Assembly: GCA_026122225.1 (NCBI GenBank)
Contig: JANEZZ010000467.1
Location: forward strand, 620,001-684,000
Reading direction: 5' to 3'
Origin: Heloderma charlesbogerti
Lineage: Eukaryota; Chordata; Lepidosauria; Squamata; Helodermatidae
DNA length: 64,000 nucleotides
Shown: positions 9,701-19,207 of the stretch, piece by piece
Position numbering within the stretch: position 1 is the first letter of the stretch
How the letters are laid out: every line of letters begins with the position of its first letter
Notes under the pieces: model-generated
What the model was told of the DNA's origin: nothing
Database searches by the model: none
The model's input: the letters and a program-made list of their open reading frames with translations, nothing else
Made by a program: the position numbers and the translations under genes

Positions 9701-12700
9701 CAGTCCAAACACTAGGCAAGAACTATGGTCTCCCTCCAACCAGAACAGAACACCCACAGGAAAGTCCTGACTCCAAGCCGATACAATGAACTCCAGTGCC
9801 ACCTAGTGACTGAAACGCACAATGACACTATCAGAGTAAAGCTTCCCTGCAGCAACAGAACTAAAACACATTGGCAACCTTACACCCCCTGCTATTTCTA
9901 GGTACATTTGTGAACAACTTTAGTCTGCCCTATGAACACAGGAAGCCGCCTTATACTGAGTCAGACCACTGGTCTATCTAGCCCGGTATTATGGACACTG
10001 ACTGGCAGCAGCTCTCCAGGGGTTCAAGCAGGAATTTTTCCAGCCCTACCTGGAGATGCCAGGGATTGAACACCAGGGACGTTCTGCATGCAAAGCAGGT
10101 GCTCCACCACTGAGCCACAGTGCCTTCTGAAACCGGGGTCAGTAGCACAAGGGAGAACCCTCATGAGCACCTTGATGGTCCACATTGGTCAGCCTAGTGC
10201 TACAATTGCATTTTCAGTCAGAAAAATCACCACAAATCGGGTCTTTAAAAAGACTGGTGGACAACAGGGAAGACTATGGAATGCAACAGTGTGGCAGCGA
10301 TGTCATCTGGATTCTCCGTAACAGCCAGTGGTGTCGTGGAGCCAGGGCTCACAGGATGGGAACAAACACCAGCACTTTTGTATCAGCAGGGATGCTGAGG
10401 TCACCTGCCACCCCCTCTGAATTCCCTGCTCCCTCTGAGCTTAGCTGCAGTCATCGCAGTAGCTGGGGTAAAATTAATTTTTCCAGCAACCATATAAAGC
10501 CAGACTGCTCACTTGAGGGAAGGATATGAAAGGCAAAACTGAAGTACTTTGGCCACATCATGAGAAGACAGGACACCCTGGAGAAGATGCTGATGCTAGG
10601 GAAAGTGGAAGGCAAAGGGAAGAGGGGCCGACCAAGGGCAAGGTGGATGGATGATATTCTGGAGGTGACGGACTCGGCCTTGGGGGAGCTGGGGGTGGCG
10701 ACGGCCGACAGGAAGCTCTGGCGTGGGCTGGTCCATGAAGTCACGAAGAGTCGGAAGCGACTGACCGAATAAACAACAAAATATTGTGCCCTGTTGTAAT
10801 GCAAAGTACTTGGAGATGGCCTGGTCTTGAATGGACAGCTAAGACCCGTCAGCTTTACAGAAGACCTGCTCCCGCTGGAAATAAAACTAAAAAGCACAGG
10901 AACTCTCTGGCTGACATGCATCAGCACAGCTGCCTGCATTTCTGGACTCTCCTTGGGGACATGGCTGACGGGGGCTGTCACGAGGAGGGCCTGCAGTCCA
11001 AAACTGACCACTGCGCTACTGCCAAATAGCTGAACTCACGCCCGACGCGCATCCCACAGCAAATAGCGTGGAAGGCTTGCGCCCTCTCTCCTGCCGCTCC
11101 CAACGTGTCGCTGGGCAAAAGCCCCCCCCCCCCCCGGCCTGCGCAAAGCGAGGAGCCCGCACGAGGCGGCGGGTTGGGCACGGCTAGCTGCTCCGCCTCT
11201 GCTTCGCTTGCCACTGCTGCCACCCGAGGCCTGAGCGCCAGGGCCTCGTCCGCTCGGTGCCCGCCGGCTGCTGCCCACCACCCGCACCCTGACTCTGCCG
11301 CGGCCCCTCCCCTCTGCCGCCGCCGTCCGCGCGCCTGGCTCCGTCCCCGAGACCCCGCTGGAGGGCTTTTCCCGCCCCGCTCAGACTCCGGCCTGCTGCT
11401 GCGGAGGAAAGGAGGGGCTGCAGCGAACTGCGGGCCCCTCTCTTTCGCAGCTCGGCGCCTGCGCCTGGGCGGGGAGGGAGGGGGAGGGAGGGAAGAGCCG
11501 ACTCGAGGACGGGGCGGCAGCAGCCCCCGGGCGAGCCGCCCCGCGCCAGCTCGGCCCGCAGCGCGCCTGTCCCGAGCAGCCGCCCGCCGCGCCCAGCGGA
11601 GCGCAGACAGCTGCGCTTGCGCCCTGCAGCGGGGCGCTGTGCTCGGCGGAGGAGGGCGGGCGCGGGCCCCGTGCGCGGGCCGGGGCGTCGCGGGAGCGTC
11701 CCGGCAGCGCCAAGGTGTGCAGGACATTAAGGGGGAAAGCACGTTACGGATAGACGCCCAGCGCCCTCGGCTAGTGCCGGTCCTTCGCAAAGCGAGTCGC
11801 AGAAATGATAAGGGCTGTTTGAAATTTGACCTCTGATGAATAAATGTCTGCTGCACCTGGCTCTCTTCCTGCTGTTCTTCTAAAGCTCCCCCCCCCGGTC
11901 TTTTTTATGTTTGTACTGAATCCGTTCCAAAGAGAAATTTTATTATAAACAGAACAGTTTGCATACACATATTTTTAAAAAAACAAGACTACCCTTAACA
12001 AACCAATGGCATTCATGTCTTAAATGTTGCATAGCTGTTTGAAACTTAATTCTTGATTATCTGAAATTATTATGGCTCCTTTTCTTCACACCCTTTCGAT
12101 CATAGAATCATAGAATAGTAGGGTTGGAAGGGGCCTACAAGGCCATCGAGTCCAACCCCCTGCTCAGTGCCTTTTGGAAGTAAGGGTATGGAGATGTGAA
12201 TGGCCAGACTCTTGTCTTCCTCTTGAAAATATGCCCCAAAAAAGGTTTTGAACCTTTTATTTTTTTAAAAAAATTATAAAGCTGATTTCCACACTCTTAA
12301 CTGAGGTGAGATGGGGGGGGCTCTCATTACTGCATCACCCTTAAAACTCCTGATGCTTCAACTTGTTCTTGGCAGTTCTCCAATCTGTACTCCAGCACCA
12401 GCGGCCAGAGCCAGCTAGAACGCCATTCAATCCCACTCCCACAGTTCCAGAGCAGGAAAGGAGAACATGGCCACAGCGACACACCAGCAACTTCAGTAAG
12501 TGTGTTTAGGATTGGTGCCTTTTTGTGCTTTGCAGTGCAGGGGTGGGGGGAGAAATTTTATAGCAGTTTCTTTCACGTCATGATGATCATGAAAATGATG
12601 GAGGCAGATAGGTGGTGCAAATGAGAAGCAAGGTGATGTCTTGTTCAGCTATTGAATTATTAATATTCATTGTCAGAGTTGGATTGTGCCAGTTTTTAGG

Positions 12701-15700
12701 ATTTATCGCCCACTCCTATGCATCTTTACTTAGAAGTCAGTCCCACTCTGTTCAGTTGTCAGTTGGACTTTCTCCCAGGTACATGGGCATAGGATTGGAG
12801 CCTTCCCAAGGTCTCTGTAAATTTATTCTCAAAGCCAGTACTTTAATTACATAATTAATTACTTAGATTTATATACCACCCAAATGACAAATGCCTGCAG
12901 GGCCATTAACAGTAGTTTGGTGCATCTTATCTTTGTTCATGTGTGTCCATCCATGTGTGCACATTATAAGAAACCAAGCAATGCGCAGATGGTCGTTTTG
13001 CATGCCAGGCTGGCTTGTTTTGAACTATTTATAGCATATTATAAGAATCGTGTTTTTTTAACTATATCTACTCTTAACTTTCTTTGATTATATCTATATT
13101 CCATCCTTTCTCCAGGAGCTAAAGGCGGTGTACAAGATCCCTTCTCACAATCCTGTGAGGTAGGTTAGGCTGAGAGGTTGTGATTGGGCCAAGGTGATCC
13201 CATGAGCTTCTGGGGGAAGCTGGAATTTGGACCTGATATCTGAGTAATGTATATGAGAGCCAGTGTGGTGTAGTGGTGAGAGTGCTGGACTGGGAGCTGG
13301 GAGATCCGGGTTCTAGTCCCCACTCAGCTGTGGAAGCTCACTGGGTGACTTTGGGCCAGTCAGACTGTCAGCCCAACCTACCTCACAGGGTTGTTGTGAG
13401 GATAAAATGGAGAAGAGGAGGATAATGTAAGCTGCCTTGGGTTCCTTGCAAGAGGAAAAAAGGTGGTATATAAAGGCAATAAATAAATAATAGTGTATGA
13501 TAGTCCGTGCACTGGGAGGTGGGGGAACACAGAGCATAGGCATGGCGGAAGTGGGGAAGATGCAATTTTCTGGTTTGCCTCAGAGAGCAAAATGTCTTGG
13601 GCCGGCTCTGAACCAACTAGCCTTCCCTAGGCATTGACCTGGAGGAAAGGATTAAGCACGTCCATCAGGGGTGTTGCTAGATTTGGGGACCAGGCCCATA
13701 GGACACCAATCTGTAAATTTAGAAAGAATGATTAGGATTTATTTGAATTTCATAGAAGGCAAAGCCAGCCAATTAATTTCCCATTGAAAGCACAGCAAAT
13801 ACAATAAATTCTTTAGTTAATTTGCATCCCCCACCAGTTCATCCTAAATTACTAGTTCCTCTTCGATTAATTTGTGAACAATTAATTTGTAAAAAAAATG
13901 CACAAAAAAGAGTGGCTGGTAAGGTGTATTTTTAATGAACCCTTTCAACCTCTCCCCCCATGCAATTAAGCTTTTTCAATGGGATTTCTTTGGGGGGGTG
14001 CAGCATGTAAGAAGGGTTAACCGTTCCCTCTCCAGTTGTGTTCCACCTTGAAAATTGCCCCTTGTGTGACAATTGACCAGAGGAAAAACCTTTTCATTGG
14101 CATCAATGGGCACTCAGGGTTCTGGGTAAAATATCTGGGGCGCTGGTAAATAGATTTGGGGCTGGAGCCCGTTGGGCCCAGGCCCAGCAATTCCCCTGAG
14201 GCCCATCCTCTGGCTGCAGTTTGAAGGCTCCTCACCCATATTGTGAACTGCTCAGAGAGCCACGGCTATTGGGCAGTATAACAATGTGATAAATAAATAC
14301 ATATTCCCAAAGAGAGCGCTCCTAGGAGGGATTACTCCAAAATTCCCAGGACATGAGGCCCCTGCTCCCTGCAGGTGTCTTGTGATCCCTTCCCTTGCTC
14401 CAGTTGGAAGATACCTTAGAGGTCATCTAGTCCAACCCCCTGCTCAGTACAGGGTCTGCAGTGCAGGATGTGACAGCAGCATCCCTCACAGATGACTGCC
14501 CAGCTGCTGCTTAAATGCCTCCGTTAGATGAGAGCCCACCACCTCCCGGGGGGGTCTGTTCCACTGTAGAACAGCTCTCATCATTCCGAAGTTTCTCCTA
14601 ATGTTTAGCTGAAATCTGCTTCCCTGCAATTTCCACCTGTTGGTTCTTGTCCTGCCCTGCGATTCAAGAATGTGCATCTTGAGGAAGGGCTGGAATGACC
14701 TCCACTTCCTTTGGCGACTGTCCCCCATGTATGTGAGCTACAAATAATAATAATGGAGGTGATTCTGCCCATTTCTTCTCTGCAGCGGATGAGGACGTTC
14801 CTGTCTCTTTAGTGACGACAGACAGTGACAGAGACTATATGGTGTCCAATATCATCCGGCTGAGCTTAGCTGGTCTGGTCCTCTGTCTCCTTGGGCTGAT
14901 AACAGCAGAGGTAAATGACTTTTTCCTTGTGTGTCTAACCAAGCCATTCGTAATGTTTCGTGCTCCCCTTTCCCTTCGCAGTGGAAAGCTCAAGGCAGCC
15001 TTTACAAGTGATTTCCATGGGGAAAGAGAACACTGGGAACATAACAGGCTCTGCTGTCGTATTCAAAATATTTATTAAAATGGAATATATTTAAAATATA
15101 CAAGAGGAGCAGGCATTATGAGGTTTCCTTCCAAAGCAATCACACAGGCAGTGCTTTGCTATTTCTGCAGGAACCTCAGTTCAGACCCACAAGGCAGCTG
15201 GCTGTGATCACAACCAATTCCAAACTGATTCTTCCAAATATATCACCAGTCTCCAGTCAAACTGGACCAGCCCTCATCCCTTGTAGGAGAATGTGTCTTC
15301 CTGTGGCATGGCTTGAAGTGTTTCATGTTGTAGCTAATTGGAGTGTGAGTGCAGAATCATGAGGACTGGAATCTTGCTTTATTTCTAGAGACAGGACCGT
15401 AGCTCAGTAGAATGGCCAGATGCAAAAGAGGACAGGGCTACCGCCCCTTTAATAGTTGTACAGAAGAGGGAATTTCAGCAGGCATAGCCTGTCATTCAAG
15501 CCACACCTGCTGCAGTTACCTCTTCTACACAACTATTAAAGGGGCAGGAGCCTTGTTCTCTTTTGCACGTGGACACCCTATAGCTTAGTGGTAGAGCACA
15601 TGCTTCACATATGAACAGTCCCAGGTTCAATCCCCAGCATCTCCAGGTAGGTACTGGGAAAGAGCCCATCTGAAATCCTGTAATACCATTGTGAGTCTCT

Positions 15701-17815
15701 GTAGAGGCAATAGTGAGCCAAATTGACTAATGGTCTGATTCAGTATAAGGCAGCTATGTGTTTCCATTTATGGTAAAAACACAAACCTAATTGTGAGACT
15801 ATCCCACACTCCTGGGGATGTATTAAAGTATTAAGAACCAGGTGCAGGAAGATCTGAATTTGTTTTTGTTTTTTTTCACATTTACCCTAAGCTTCATATA
15901 AGGGTCATAGAATCATAGAATAGGAGGGTTGGAAGGGGCCTATAAGACCATTGAGTCCAGCCCCCTGCTCAATGCAGGAGTCCAAGTCAAAGCATCCCTG
16001 AGAGATGGCTGTCCAGCCTTGTCTTGAATGCCTCCATTGTGGCAGAGCCCACCACCTCCCTAGGTAATTGGTTCCATTGTTGTATTGCTGTAACAGTCAG
16101 GACGTTTTTCCTGATGTTCAGCCGGAATCTGGCTTCCTGTAACTTGAGCCCATTATTCCATGTCCTGCACTCTGGGATGATCAAGAAGAGATGCTGGCCT
16201 TCCTTTCTGTGACAACCTTTCAAGTACTTGAAGAGCGCTATCATATCTCCCCTCAGTCTTCTCAAGGCTAAACATGCCTGGTTCTTTCCGGCTCTCCTCA
16301 TAGGGCTTTGTTTCCAGTCCCCTGATCATCTTCGTTGCCCTCCTCTGAACCCTCTTTAGCTTATCTGCATCCTTCTTCAAGTGCGGTGCCCAGATGAGGC
16401 CTAACCAGTGCTGAGTAGAGGGGAACTAGTACTTCCCGGGATTTGGAAGCTGTGCTTCTATTCATGGAGCCCAAAATAGCATTTGCCTTTTTTGCAACCA
16501 TATCACATTGTTGGATCACATTCAGCTTGTGATCTACAACAATTCCAAGATCATTGAGACAATGTACAAAGTTGTTGTACATTGAGACAATGTACAACAA
16601 CCCTGCAGGGCAGAGGTGACCTGACTGCAGAGCCCCAGAGTTCAATGAAAAATCCCTCTACAAAGAAGGTGGCAATGTATACTCAGGGTCATCTTTGCGT
16701 TGGCACAATGCAACCACAGCATTCATGTCATCCTTGTGTGTATGTGTGTGTGTGTGTCTGTGTGCGTGTGTATGGAACATACCTATTCAAAGATGGTGCT
16801 GACATTGGGTGTCCATTGCGGCTGTCTTTGTTTTGGGATTTTCCAGTAGTCAGCCACTTGTATGCGTGGTGGCAGTCCACCGAAAACTTAATGGTGGGCT
16901 ACAGAGTCCTATCTGCTCCTGCTATAGGGCAGGCCATTATTTTTATTATTATTATTATTACTATTACTATTACTATTATGATCATCATCTCTGTGCTACT
17001 GACTGGGGTAGGGGAAGAGGGATTGAGGCTAACAGCCAAGCTACGTATTGTGTGGGAGGTCTGTGATCTCATTAAACTTTGGAGCACAGAGACATCTTTG
17101 GTATTCCAGCTTGAAAAACGACACCACTTTTGATATAATAAATGTGAAAGTGTGCCTACATAAGGTGCGTGCAACCTCAGGCCTGGGGGGCCAAAGCTGG
17201 CCCCCTAGGGGCACAAGCTGGCCCTCGGGATTCCCCAGAAGGCCATGCCCCCTTCCTTAGCCCCCCCCCAACTACCGATCACTTGGTGGTTTCCCGGCTT
17301 TTGTGTAGTTTTTTCCCCATTCTAAAGGGTTGAGATCTTTTCCAAAGGGTTTGTTACTGGCCGTAAGAGCTTTAAGCTACAATATGCTGGTGGTTTTGCC
17401 CCACCCTTTTTACTTTTGGCACCACCCCCTTTGGCTTCAGACCCACCCACCACTGGAACGCAGCTCCCAAAGCTTCTCCGAAATGGAATTCAGCTGTTGT
17501 GCTGAAAGAGGTTCTGCACTACTGGCCTACAGAAACACACTTGCACGTACAACACACACACAACAATGCTCCAAGCGTGTCCCTCCAACCCATCTAGAGT
17601 CTGACTAAGTCAGGGATTGCTCTTCCTTTCCACAGCATATTTCCTTCACTTACTGCAAGGAGAAAAAAACAAGAGTGTGGGATGGAAAAGAGACCAACTT
17701 GTACCAAACTGGAGAAGAATCTACCTGTCCCCCTGCGCTGGGCAACATCTCCCTATGCATGACGATGCCAAGCTCAGATTATCTTGATGGGTTGTATTGT
17801 CACATTGGCTGCTGA
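6339..17815 (+). CDS. Gene model: Ig-domain receptor with LRC-type stalk and transmembrane exon
   Basis: Four exons join in frame: 6339-6725, 12445-12495, 14786-14910 and 17636-17815, giving roughly 247 residues before the missing signal exon(s). Predicted product is a type I surface receptor: one Ig domain, a 17-residue stalk, a transmembrane helix with an early Arg, and a 59-residue tail. An Arg in NIIRLSLAGLVL is the feature by which OSCAR, GPVI, FCAR and related leukocyte receptor complex proteins pair with the FcR gamma chain, so an activating receptor on leukocytes or platelets is inferred. The tail has no clear ITIM or ITAM. Splice sites and phases are seen; joining the exons is inference. 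The signal-peptide exon was not found between 4.6 and 6.3 kb and may lie further upstream. Confidence 0.6.
6900..7130. other. Intron sequence, nothing recognised
   Basis: Low-complexity GGCGGGCGGGCGGGG tract near 7120; otherwise no recognisable element. Confidence 0.4.
7135..7470 (+). other. Possible LTR or terminal-exon remnant with poly(A) signal
   Basis: Contains a TATA-like CTTTAAAATCC near 7182 and AATAAACTCTTATC near 7363, followed by a TG-rich stretch ending GTTTAACACA. This arrangement resembles an LTR U3-R-U5 layout. No second copy, target duplication or internal retroviral sequence is visible, so the call is weak. Confidence 0.25.
7715..7852. mobile_element. Foldback-120 element (hAT-like MITE)
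   Basis: Arms GGGTTGGGCAACCTGAGATT / AGGCCACAGGTTCCCCACCC with an inner pair ACAACTCCCACC / GGTGGGAGTTGCAGTCC. This family is the commonest small repeat in the window. Confidence 0.75.
8240..8364. mobile_element. Foldback-120 element
   Basis: Well-preserved arms: CAGGGGTGGGCAACTTGTGG and TGGAGGGCCACAAGTTTCC. The loop retains the CCCATTGGCCCTAGCCAG segment. Confidence 0.8.
9004..9125. mobile_element. Fragment of hAT-like MITE (TAGGGTGGCCAGATG type)
   Basis: Begins TAGGGTGGCCAGATGCGAAA and continues TGCCCCTTTAAATAGTT. It matches the left half of the complete element at 15409. The right half is lost, and the neighbouring sequence GTAAGCCCATGCTGCAACATGGGCTTAC is a separate small palindrome. Confidence 0.65.
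9150..9370. mobile_element. Partial copy of the palindrome-chain hAT family
   Basis: Only the right part is preserved: a GC-type half palindrome (GCCATTTGCGGC), then GGATTCCGGGGGG, TGCCTCCCCCCC, AATCCGTCCATCCCTG. The terminal CCATCCCTG matches the right ends of the complete elements at 18970 and 44546. Confidence 0.7.
9548..9695. mobile_element. Foldback-120 element
   Basis: Arms ACAACTCCCATTATCCCTG and TGATAGGAACTGTAGTCCAA, with outer arms GTAGGGAACCTGT / ACAGGTTCCCCAGCC. The loop contains CATGCTGGCTGGGG. Confidence 0.8.
9935..10132 (-). mobile_element. SINE-1 copy, reverse orientation
   Basis: Reads as the reverse complement of the SINE at 288: GCCGCCTTATACTGAG at the tail end and TGCATGCAAAGCAGGTG, CACCACTGAGCCA at the tRNA-like head. 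Confidence 0.85.
10500..10777 (+). pseudogene. Older RTE/BovB-related LINE 3' relic
   Basis: Open frame for the RTE C-terminus: MRRQDTLEKMLMLGKVEGKG, KRGRPRARWMDDI, then LVHEVTKSRKRLTE and a stop followed by AACAACAAA. The same region in the young copies reads MRRENSLEKTLMLGK and VHGVTKSRTRLND, so this is a clearly distinct, older subfamily. The rest is lost by 5' truncation. Confidence 0.88.
11036..11725. promoter_or_regulatory. CpG island inside the receptor gene's first visible intron
   Basis: About 700 bp of very GC-rich, CpG-dense sequence with several GGGCGGGG/GGGAGGGGG-like boxes. Open frames on both strands here are by-products of base composition (long runs of Ala, Arg, Pro). It abruptly replaces the AT-rich background. 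It could be an alternative or antisense promoter, or a first exon of an unseen transcript. A splice-donor-like CCAAGGTGTGCAG lies at 11710-11722. Confidence 0.75.
12098..12180 (-). mobile_element. CR1 LINE 3' end
   Basis: ATCATAGAATCATAGAATAG followed by GTTGGAAGGGGCC and GAGTCCAACCCCCTGCTCAG, the reverse complement of the conserved CR1 3' terminus with its 8-bp tail repeats. Confidence 0.85.
12445..12495 (+). CDS. Exon: 51-nt membrane-proximal stalk
   Basis: Bounded by acceptor TCCCACTCCCACAG and donor A|GTAAGTG. Exactly 51 nt, phase 1-1, so it keeps the frame between the Ig and transmembrane exons. With flanking split codons it encodes VPEQERRTWPQRHTSNFT. KIR genes also have a phase 1-1, 51-nt stem exon with a central Trp-Pro, which makes the match in size, phase and position persuasive, though the sequence similarity is slight. 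Too short to prove alone. Confidence 0.55.
12700..12806. repeat. Short self-complementary dispersed repeat, diverged
   Basis: Related to the element at 5165: TTAGAAGTCAGTCCCACT and GACTTTCTCCCAGGTACATG, closing with GGCATAGGATTGGAGCC. Confidence 0.5.
13088..13235 (-). mobile_element. SINE-2 fragment (tRNA-derived), reverse
   Basis: Carries the reverse complement of the SINE-2 body: AAAGGCGGTGTACAAGATCC and ATCCTGTGAGGTAGGTTAGG, then GGGCCAAGGTGATCCCATGA. The tRNA-like head is missing. Confidence 0.7.
13256..13494 (+). mobile_element. SINE-2, complete tRNA-derived SINE
   Basis: Head CCAGTGTGGTGTAGTGGTGA and B-box-like GGGTTCTAGTCCCCA, body GTGACTTTGGGCCAGTCA and CTACCTCACAGGGTTGTTGT, and tail GCAATAAATAAATAATA. 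It lies head-on against the SINE-2 fragment just before it. Near-identical copies at 45.97 kb and 58.06 kb (reverse). Confidence 0.88.
14240..14310 (+). mobile_element. L2 LINE 3' terminus
   Basis: AACTGCTCAGAGAGCCACGG, CTATTGGGCAGTATAACAAT and a GATAAATAAATA tail; the L2 3' hairpin region only. Confidence 0.7.
14398..14728 (-). pseudogene. CR1 LINE 3' fragment
   Basis: Reverse-strand reading gives NWNRPPREVVGSHLTEAFKQ-like residues preceded by [10 protein letters not shown] and LESQGRTRTNR, the CR1 C-terminal block. The frame is broken and the 5' part is absent. Confidence 0.85.
14786..14910 (+). CDS. Exon: transmembrane segment with charged Arg
   Basis: Acceptor TTCTTCTCTGCAG and donor GAG|GTAAAT bound 125 nt that enter in phase 1 and leave in phase 0. 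The peptide runs DEDVPVSLVTTDSDRDYMV, then SNIIRLSLAGLVLCLLGLIT and AE. The hydrophobic stretch of about 20 residues starts right at NIIR. Leukocyte receptor complex receptors such as OSCAR and FCAR have the same N-x-(V/I)-R-(L/M) start followed by AGLVL, with the Arg used to bind the FcR gamma adaptor in the membrane. This is the strongest family clue in the gene. Confidence 0.75.
15385..15768 (+). mobile_element. SINE-1 copy split by a hAT-like MITE
   Basis: The head piece GGACCGTAGCTCAGT (to 15408) resumes at AGCTTAGTGGTAGAGCACAT (15582), then GGTTCAATCCCCAGCATCTC and CAGTATAAGGCAGCTATGTG. The split falls in the A box. Confidence 0.85.
15409..15581. mobile_element. Complete hAT-like foldback MITE inside a SINE
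   Basis: 173 bp, almost entirely two long arms: GCAAAAGAGGACAGGGCT and CCCCTTTAATAGTTGTACAG pair with the right half (ACACAACTATTAAAGGGGCA, TTGTTCTCTTTTGC). Flanked by an 8-bp duplication AGCTCAGT (15401-15408) / AGCTTAGT (15582-15589), one mismatch. Size of the duplication and the ACACCCTA end indicate the hAT superfamily. Confidence 0.85.
15903..16600 (-). pseudogene. CR1 LINE 3' fragment, longest CR1 copy
   Basis: Reading the - strand: DLGIVVDHKLNVIQQC, KANAILGSMNR, VPLYSALVRPHLG, then a frame change to LKRVQRRATKMIRGLE, and another to FRLNIRKNVLTV, WNQLPREVVGS, MEAFKTRLDSHLSG. This is the last part of the reverse transcriptase and the C-terminal domain. At least two frameshifts make it dead. 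The 3' end GATTCTATGACCC lies at 15903-15920. Confidence 0.92.
16735..16772. repeat. (TG)n tract
   Basis: Imperfect alternating TG run, with a TCTGTGTGCG break. Confidence 0.9.
16936..16984. repeat. (ATT)n / (ACT)n tract
   Basis: Trinucleotide run TTATTATTATTATTACTATT passing into ATGATCATCAT. Confidence 0.9.
17636..17815 (+). CDS. Probable last coding exon: cytoplasmic tail
   Basis: Follows a good acceptor (TTGCTCTTCCTTTCCACAG) and is open in phase 0, the phase left by the transmembrane exon, for 59 codons to a TGA at 17813. The peptide starts HISFTYCKEKKTRVWDGKE, giving the basic residues expected after a membrane helix, and ends DYLDGLYCHIGC. Five Cys and no clear ITIM (I/VxYxxL) or ITAM. 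It has no start codon of its own, consistent with an internal exon. Chance opening of this length in one chosen phase is possible, so the call is moderate. Confidence 0.42.
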   Translation, partial: HISFTYCKEKKTRVWDGKETNLYQTGEESTCPPALGNISLCMTMPSSDYLDGLYCHIGC

Positions 17816-17889
17816 TCCTGCCACAATATGGCATTTCATGGCCTTCTCGCCCACTGAAGCACTTCGATGATTATAGCTACATTTATACA

Positions 17890-17985
17890 TCAGAGGCTAA
17901 GGCTGCAATCCTATACCAACTTATCTGATGTAAGCTCCACTGAACTCAATGGGACTGAGTAGACATGTGTAGGATAGTGGTGTCA
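17890..17985. repeat. Short self-complementary dispersed repeat
   Basis: GGCTGCAATCCTATACC with GAACTCAATGGGACTGAGTA and GTGTAGGATA; a relative of the repeat at 5165. Confidence 0.5.
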
Positions 17986-18424
17986 AGCACTTCTTTCGAC
18001 TGTGTCAACTCTTATGCACAAATGACACAAGGGACTCAAATACACTTTTATCGCCGTCCATTGCTTTTAATGTTCTTTTCTTCTACTTTTTAACATTGAT
18101 GTAGCCACACAATAGCACTGAAATTTTAAAAGTTCTTTAGGGCAAATGTTAAAAATGATTGTAATTATTTTGATGGATAAACATTGTTTTTTAAAATGGC
18201 ATGCTCTGTTGAATTGTGCCTTCCCTGCCCGCATGGCTGTCATGCCCCTAGAATTGATAAAACATAGTGGGATGTTGTGAAGAGCAGTTACGAGGCCCTT
18301 GGGTTTCCCTGGGTTACCCAGCGACAAGAGCCTGCAACAGTTAGGGCTAGTTGAACAGAACAAAAGGGAATCATGACAATGGCTCAGGGACTCCAAGAGA
18401 GGTGAAGGAGTGGGAGGAGGGGCA

Positions 18425-18970
18425 TAGGGGTAGCAGAGAATTCCGCCACGGATTTCAGTGAGGCCGAATGCACTGGCATTCGGCCCCCTGAAACCCGTGG
18501 TGGAATGGCCTCCCACCCCATGCCACCCTGCGGAATCCCCCCGGAACGAAACTTACCTGCGGCTCCGGCGCCGGCGGCTGGTCTTTCGGCCAGCTGCTGT
18601 GGCCGCCATTTGCATCCTGCCAAGCTGCCGTGATAGGCTACGTAAGTATTTACGTAGCCTATCACGGAAACAGCAACGGCGCAAACGGTGTAGCGGCTGC
18701 CGTTTGTGGCCCTGCTCTTTGCTGTGATAGGCTATGTAAATATTTACGTAGCCTATCACAGCAGCCTGGCTAGATGCAAATGGTGGCCGCTACGGCAGCT
18801 GCCATTTGCGTCTGCAGCAGCCTGGCTGCAGCCGGAGCTCCGGCTGTGGATGGCCCTGGCCAGCGGCTCTGTGGAGCTGGCCAGGGAGGATTCTGGGTGG
18901 AGGGACGGAGCGCCTCCCCCCCACTGCGAATCACACCTGCAAAAAGGTAAGTGACTTTCGTACATCCCTA
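18425..18970. mobile_element. Palindrome-chain hAT-like element, copy 1 (546 bp)
   Basis: Ends TAGGGG...TACATCCCTA, flanked by GAGGGGCA (18417-18424) / GCGGGGCA (18971-18978), an 8-bp duplication with one mismatch. The interior alternates palindromes: AT type at 18627-18666 (GATAGGCTACGTAAG/TATTTACGTAGCCTATC), GC type at 18672-18708, AT type at 18720-18761, GC type at 18777-18811. The outer arms share TTCGGCCCCCTGAAA and GCCTCCCCCCC motifs with the other copies. No coding sequence; it would need a transposase made elsewhere. Confidence 0.85.
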
Positions 18971-19207
18971 GCGGGGCACAAGCCCGAATGCTGGAAGCAC
19001 AAGACCTCCTCCTTTCTGTGACCCAGGTGCAGGGCCTACATGCTTAGTAGGCACACTCTACAAAGTGGGCAGTCATTTAGAGCAATTGTCTTCAACCTCT
19101 TCAGAAAAGGACCCCGCTTTCGACCACATCTTTAGGAATTTGGCAACCTGCTTCTTAACTTGTTACCATAAATGTATATGGCAGCAGTGCTGCTTTTGCA
19201 ACTCATC

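Noticed and set aside
10978..11856. Long open frames on both strands (about 240-290 codons) rich in Ala, Arg, Pro
   Set aside because: They lie in the CpG island, where stops are rare because of base composition. No domain, and both strands are open over the same bases.
17636..17815. ITIM in the receptor tail (DYLDGL, NLYQT)
   Set aside because: Neither fits I/V/L/SxYxxI/V/L, so no inhibitory motif is claimed.
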